A stretch of DNA of 64,000 nt from Fibrobacter sp. UWB11. GTDB taxonomy: Bacteria; Fibrobacterota; Fibrobacteria; Fibrobacterales; Fibrobacteraceae. The notes beneath the pieces were generated by a model. The model was given only the letters and a program-made list of their open reading frames with translations, made no database searches and was not told the DNA's origin. Positions 60,902 through 64,000 of the stretch are shown piece after piece. Where the stretch lies: assembly GCF_900143015.1 (NCBI RefSeq), contig NZ_FSRT01000001.1, forward strand, positions 434,001 through 498,000, read 5' to 3'. The first letter of the stretch is position 1. Each line of letters starts with the position of its first letter. A program made the position numbers and the translations under genes.

Positions 60902-61015
60902 TTAAGCTTTACAGATTTTGGTTTCTTTGGACAGCCCCACAATAGCTCGGGCTGCTGCCGGGCTTGCTGCGATTGCTGCTTTCGCTGCGATGTTCTGTCC
61001 AAAGATTTTATTCAT
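60902..61015 (-). CDS. Small protein of 37 residues
   Basis: The frame begins MNKIFGQNIAAKAAIAASPA and ends with TKICKA before TAA. It is Ala-rich with spaced Lys and Arg and could form an amphipathic helix; it contains one Cys (residue 35). Support for being real: a TATATTTTG box (61020-61028) ends 4 bases before the ATG, the layout of the other likely leaderless genes, and a strong terminator follows at 60838-60872. The homologous family is unknown. It lies 63 bases from the cyclase stop on the same strand. Confidence 0.6.
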   Translation of the reverse strand: MNKIFGQNIAAKAAIAASPAAARAIVGLSKETKICKA

Positions 61016-61019
61016 GTGT

Positions 61020-61028
61020 CAAAATATA
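61020..61028 (-). promoter_or_regulatory. TATATTTTG box of the 37-codon gene
   Basis: On the minus strand TATATTTTG-ACAC-ATG, with the box 4 bases before the start. Confidence 0.5.
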
Positions 61029-61078
61029 GCTCAACAAAAGATATGTGTCAAGATAGAACGATTAGGTCAAAGAATCTC

Positions 61079-62491
61079 CTAGAATCTTCTTCGATGTCCC
61101 GGAAAACGCTCATAGTAACGATTCTTGTCTTCGTACATGAGTGTGTCTGCTTCGTGCAATGCCTTACGGATTTTGCCTCCGTTTTCATCGTAGCTTAAGC
61201 CGATGGCAAAACTGATATGTCCCGGAATCATGGAATCCTGGCGGATTTTTTCGACCTTGGCCTCAAGTTCCTCTTTAGGCTGATCAATTGCAATAACGAG
61301 GAATTCGTCACCACCGGCACGGTAACATTCGCTGTCTTTAAAGGTTGTTCTTAAAACTTGTGCAGCTTGTTTTAAAAGATTGTCACCGGCATCGTGACCT
61401 TGATTGTCGTTGACCGGCTTGAGCCCGTTCAAGTCAGCAAAAATAACGGCTAGGGATTTATATGAAATCTCTCCGTTCACGAACTGCGAAATTCTGTTGT
61501 TCATGGAATTGCGGTTCAAAAGACCTGTCAAAAGGTCCTGGTTGCTGAGAATTTCGAGCCTGTTCAAAAGCTGGTAATTTGCAATTTCGGATGCGACAAA
61601 GAATGCCGAAAGCTCAAGCGTTTCTCTGATGTAGACCGTATTGGATGTGTCAAAGTTTGTGACCCAAATAAATCCAATGTTGGTTCCGGAATACTGTAGT
61701 GGCAAAAGAACGAGGGATTCGACATTTGCATTGACGAGTGAATTGTACCAAGTAAGGTCTGCTTGGTGGATCAGTTCAAGGTCTGCATCATTTTTTATCA
61801 TCAGGCAGAGACTTCCATCAAGGAACTTTAACCATGTTTTGGCGTATTCGGTAAAGTTTTGGTCTTTATATTCTCGAATAGAATGTTGATTTGAACCAGC
61901 TTTTACAGAATCGCTAAATACCGACCATGTGTTTTCGTTGAAGTCTGTGAGCAATACGCAGCAGTAGCTAGCATCGCAAATCTTGCGGATATCCTCGATA
62001 ACTTCGTCCATGGTTTCTTGCAGATTTTTTGCTCCACGGAGTTTAATGCAGGTCTGCAATACAGTAGATGATGTTTTTGCCGAAATGTTCGACATAGCAT
62101 CAAGGTCTTCTTCGAACGTTATTTCTTGAGAATATGTGCAATACGCCTTGTTCGGGTCTTTGATGTCTAAGGGCATCATTATCAAGTTGATGCTAAAATT
62201 ATAGCGCTCTGGACGAATGTAGGCGTGAACGGGCTTTTTCTTGATGGCACATTCATAGCATAAATTTTCAAAATACAATTCCTTCTTCATGTAGCGTTCA
62301 TAACTGCTACCGGGAACAAATTTTTGCTTGAAAACGACATTGCCGTCTTCATCAACTTTTTCCATGGAACGGATGTACAAGTCATTACCGACCTCGATGC
62401 GGATGGTGCCGATTTTATCATCGTTGCGTTTTTCGACCGATAGGATGCTTGTCATCGTATGGAACCTGTTGACAATATCTTGTAGATTCAT
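61079..62491 (-). CDS. Diguanylate cyclase with GAF-like domain, tandem copy 1
   Basis: 470 residues. The first 145 form a domain shared by the neighbouring paralogue (SYERYMKKELYFENLCYECA, HAYIRPER, with Cys pairs). About 150-300 is GAF-like (SYCCVLLTDF..., LVLLPLQYSGTNIGFIWV). The C terminus is a GGDEF domain with intact YRAGGDEFLVI near residue 395, so it should make c-di-GMP. The residues before GGDEF lack an RxxD inhibitory site. Function as a signalling enzyme with an unknown ligand. 15 bases separate it from the next gene. Confidence 0.85.
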   Translation of the reverse strand: MNLQDIVNRFHTMTSILSVEKRNDDKIGTIRIEVGNDLYIRSMEKVDEDGNVVFKQKFVPGSSYERYMKKELYFENLCYECAIKKKPVHAYIRPERYNFSINLIMMPLDIKDPNKAYCTYSQEITFEEDLDAMSNISAKTSSTVLQTCIKLRGAKNLQETMDEVIEDIRKICDASYCCVLLTDFNENTWSVFSDSVKAGSNQHSIREYKDQNFTEYAKTWLKFLDGSLCLMIKNDADLELIHQADLTWYNSLVNANVESLVLLPLQYSGTNIGFIWVTNFDTSNTVYIRETLELSAFFVASEIANYQLLNRLEILSNQDLLTGLLNRNSMNNRISQFVNGEISYKSLAVIFADLNGLKPVNDNQGHDAGDNLLKQAAQVLRTTFKDSECYRAGGDEFLVIAIDQPKEELEAKVEKIRQDSMIPGHISFAIGLSYDENGGKIRKALHEADTLMYEDKNRYYERFPGHRRRF

Positions 62492-62506
62492 CAGTTCCTC
62501 CGTCTA

Positions 62507-63916
62507 TTATCTTTTTTTTAGTTCCGGATGCATGGCGTAGAATTGTTTTTTGTCTTCGTACATTTGAACGTCAGCTTCTTGCATCGCTTTTCGAATACTG
62601 CCGCCCTCTTCGTTATAGTAAAAACCCAATGAAAAACTCACGTTGTTCAAGTCCATGGATTTTTCATGGATTTTTTTGACCTTAGCTTCGATTATGTCTT
62701 TAGGCTGGTCTGTGATGATTACCAAAAATTCATCTCCGCCTGCACGGTACACTTCTCCTTCCGTAAATGTTTCGGTCAAAATGCAAGATGCTTTTTTCAA
62801 CAGTTGGTCACCAGCATCATGCCCTTGAATATCGTTGACGGGCTTGAGTCCATTGAGGTCAGCGAATATAACAGCCAATGATTTGTATGTAATCTCTCCG
62901 TTCACGAACTGCGAAATCCTGTTGTTCATGGAATTGCGGTTCAAAAGACCTGTCAGCAAATCCGTGTTGCTGAGCTCTTCAAGCTTGTTCACTAACTGGT
63001 AGTTTGCAATTTCCGAAGCTATAAAGAACGTCGAAGTTTCGAGAATTTCTTTTATTTGTAGTGCTTTGGATGTGTCGAAATTGGCAACCCAGAAAAAGCC
63101 TATGATTCTGTTATTCGCTTCAATCGGTAACAAAATAAGGCTGTCAACATCATGCTGTTGAAGAGATGCGTACCATTTTGGATTCCGTTTTTTGACGATT
63201 TCAAAATCGTCTTCGTTCTCTAGCATTAAACAGTTGCTATTGGCGAGAATATCAATCCATGTTTTGGCAAAATCGATAAAATCATGGGTCAGGTCTTCTC
63301 TAAGAGAGCGTTGGTTTGAACTATTTTTAACCGAGTCGCTAAATACGGAACAAGTATGCTCGCTAAAGTCGGTTAGCAAAATGCAACAGTAGCTTGCGTT
63401 ACAGATTTCACGAATGTCTTTAATGACTTCATCCATGGTCTTTTGCAGATTTTGTGCACCACGGAGCTTAATACATGTCTTGAGGACCGTCGATGATGTT
63501 TCTGCAGAAAGCTTAGACATGGCATCGTAGTCCACCTCGGGCGAAATACATTGTGAGTAAGAACAATATGCCTTTTTCGGGTCGTCAATATTCAGGGGCA
63601 GCATGACTAGGTTGATACAAAAGTCGAAGTGCTCCGGGCGGATGTAGGCATGAATAGGTTCTTTTTTGATGGCGCACTGGTAGCAGAAGTGTTCGAAGTT
63701 CAGTTCCTTCTTCATGTACCGTTCGTAACTGGAACCGGGTTTAAAGGGCTCGTTTGTTATGGCATACCCATCACGAACGGCTTGTTCTGTTGCTTCAATG
63801 AACGGTTTGTTGGCTACTTCATAAAGAATGCGACCAAGTCTACCGTCTTCTCGCTTTTCGACTGAAACAACACAAGTCATTGTGTTAAAGGAATCCACAA
63901 ACTTTTGCAAGTCCAT
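62507..63916 (-). CDS. Diguanylate cyclase with GAF-like domain, tandem copy 2
   Basis: 469 residues, closely related to the copy at 61079-62491 along its whole length. Shared pieces include SYERYMKKELNFEHFCYQCA, HAYIRPEHFDF, and the nearly identical stretch DLLTGLLNRNSMNNRISQF (about 317-335). GGDEF is intact (YRAGGDEFLVI). No RxxD inhibitory site is seen. The three genes in a row look like a recent local expansion, and their sensing domains may have drifted apart. Confidence 0.85.
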   Translation of the reverse strand: MDLQKFVDSFNTMTCVVSVEKREDGRLGRILYEVANKPFIEATEQAVRDGYAITNEPFKPGSSYERYMKKELNFEHFCYQCAIKKEPIHAYIRPEHFDFCINLVMLPLNIDDPKKAYCSYSQCISPEVDYDAMSKLSAETSSTVLKTCIKLRGAQNLQKTMDEVIKDIREICNASYCCILLTDFSEHTCSVFSDSVKNSSNQRSLREDLTHDFIDFAKTWIDILANSNCLMLENEDDFEIVKKRNPKWYASLQQHDVDSLILLPIEANNRIIGFFWVANFDTSKALQIKEILETSTFFIASEIANYQLVNKLEELSNTDLLTGLLNRNSMNNRISQFVNGEITYKSLAVIFADLNGLKPVNDIQGHDAGDQLLKKASCILTETFTEGEVYRAGGDEFLVIITDQPKDIIEAKVKKIHEKSMDLNNVSFSLGFYYNEEGGSIRKAMQEADVQMYEDKKQFYAMHPELKKR

Positions 63917-63918
63917 AT

Positions 63919-64000
63919 TTAACGCTTCCTGTTTTCTGGATATTTTTCATAAAAGCGCTTTTTATCTTCGTACATGCGGGCGTCTGCTTCTCGCATGGCT
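63919..64000 (-). CDS. Third tandem GGDEF protein, C-terminal part only
   Basis: The minus strand is open from the window edge to TAA (63919-63921) and reads AMREADARMYEDKKRFYEKY and then PENRKR, matching the end of the two preceding cyclases (EADVQMYEDKKQFYAMHPEL). The 5' part is outside the window. It ends 2 bases before the start of copy 2. Confidence 0.8.
   Translation of the reverse strand, partial: AMREADARMYEDKKRFYEKYPENRKR

Larger units (their letters stand above)
60721..61078. other. Gap between aminotransferase and cyclase genes
   Basis: 358 bases. It holds a terminator (60838-60872), a 37-codon gene (60902-61015) with its own box, and AT-rich sequence before the aminotransferase that may contain its promoter. 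Confidence 0.6.

Noticed and set aside
60902-61015. RiPP precursor peptide
   Set aside because: No modification, protease or export gene nearby; the neighbours are an aminotransferase and diguanylate cyclases.

Overview
The window most likely comes from a Fibrobacter-type bacterium (phylum Fibrobacterota, close to F. succinogenes). The evidence is two proteins with FISUMP-type repeats (the Fibrobacter 'major paralogous domain'), a fibro-slime-type lipoprotein, Ser-rich linkers in secreted proteins, a GH74 xyloglucanase and an acetylxylan-esterase-like enzyme that both end in C-terminal sorting-type domains, a PorV-like outer-membrane protein, and futalosine-pathway menaquinone synthesis (mqnE). 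No phage, plasmid, rRNA or CRISPR region is visible. There is one tRNA gene (initiator tRNA-Met) near 49.1 kb.

Layout. 0-8.4 kb: a lipoprotein and beta-barrel pair, a XerC/D-type recombinase, then a tight five-gene envelope operon (PorV-like protein, membrane-anchored STAS protein, degenerate LytM/M23 protein, lipoprotein, Nudix hydrolase). 8.4-13.4 kb: accessory surface genes (small membrane protein, fibro-slime lipoprotein, a protein with a C-terminal membrane pair, FISUMP lipoprotein). 13.6-20.8 kb: the translation operon rimP-nusA-infB-rbfA-truB-ribF. 20.8-31.3 kb: NimA-like flavoprotein, a large SWIM/SNF2 ATPase, a second FISUMP protein, queF with a queuosine-precursor transporter behind a structured leader, small envelope proteins, and an ArnA-like NAD-dependent enzyme with a GT2. 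31.4-35.7 kb: MoxR-DUF58-transglutaminase operon. 35.7-42.5 kb: secreted hemicellulases, trmO, and an Rpn/PD-(D/E)XK protein. 42.6-54.0 kb: housekeeping genes (phosphatase lipoprotein, K+-dependent membrane pyrophosphatase, rfbD, mqnE, tRNA, CDP-alcohol phosphatidyltransferase, recN, trmB, an RNase Z-like hydrolase). 54.1-64.0 kb: a lipoprotein, exodeoxyribonuclease III, two tandem paralogous outer-membrane proteins, an orphan PotD-like lipoprotein, another barrel, an aminotransferase, a 37-residue small gene, and three tandem diguanylate cyclases, the third cut by the window end.

The most unusual content is repeated DNA. Four copies of an element made of three consecutive hairpins (near 8.7, 19.1, 41.4 and 53.0 kb) keep short fixed blocks and loop sequence while the stem arms differ, partly with compensating changes. 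One copy lies in frame inside truB and adds about 48 codons. A second family of hairpins of the form GTCAT...ATCY occurs at least nine times. In one place it encodes part of a signal peptide. In another it supplies both the stop codon of one gene and the ribosome binding site of the next.

About nine genes carry a TATATTTG-like box ending only 3-5 bases before the ATG and no Shine-Dalgarno sequence, which suggests leaderless transcripts. Others use ordinary AGGAG-type sites. All functions are inferred from sequence reading alone; no database search was run.
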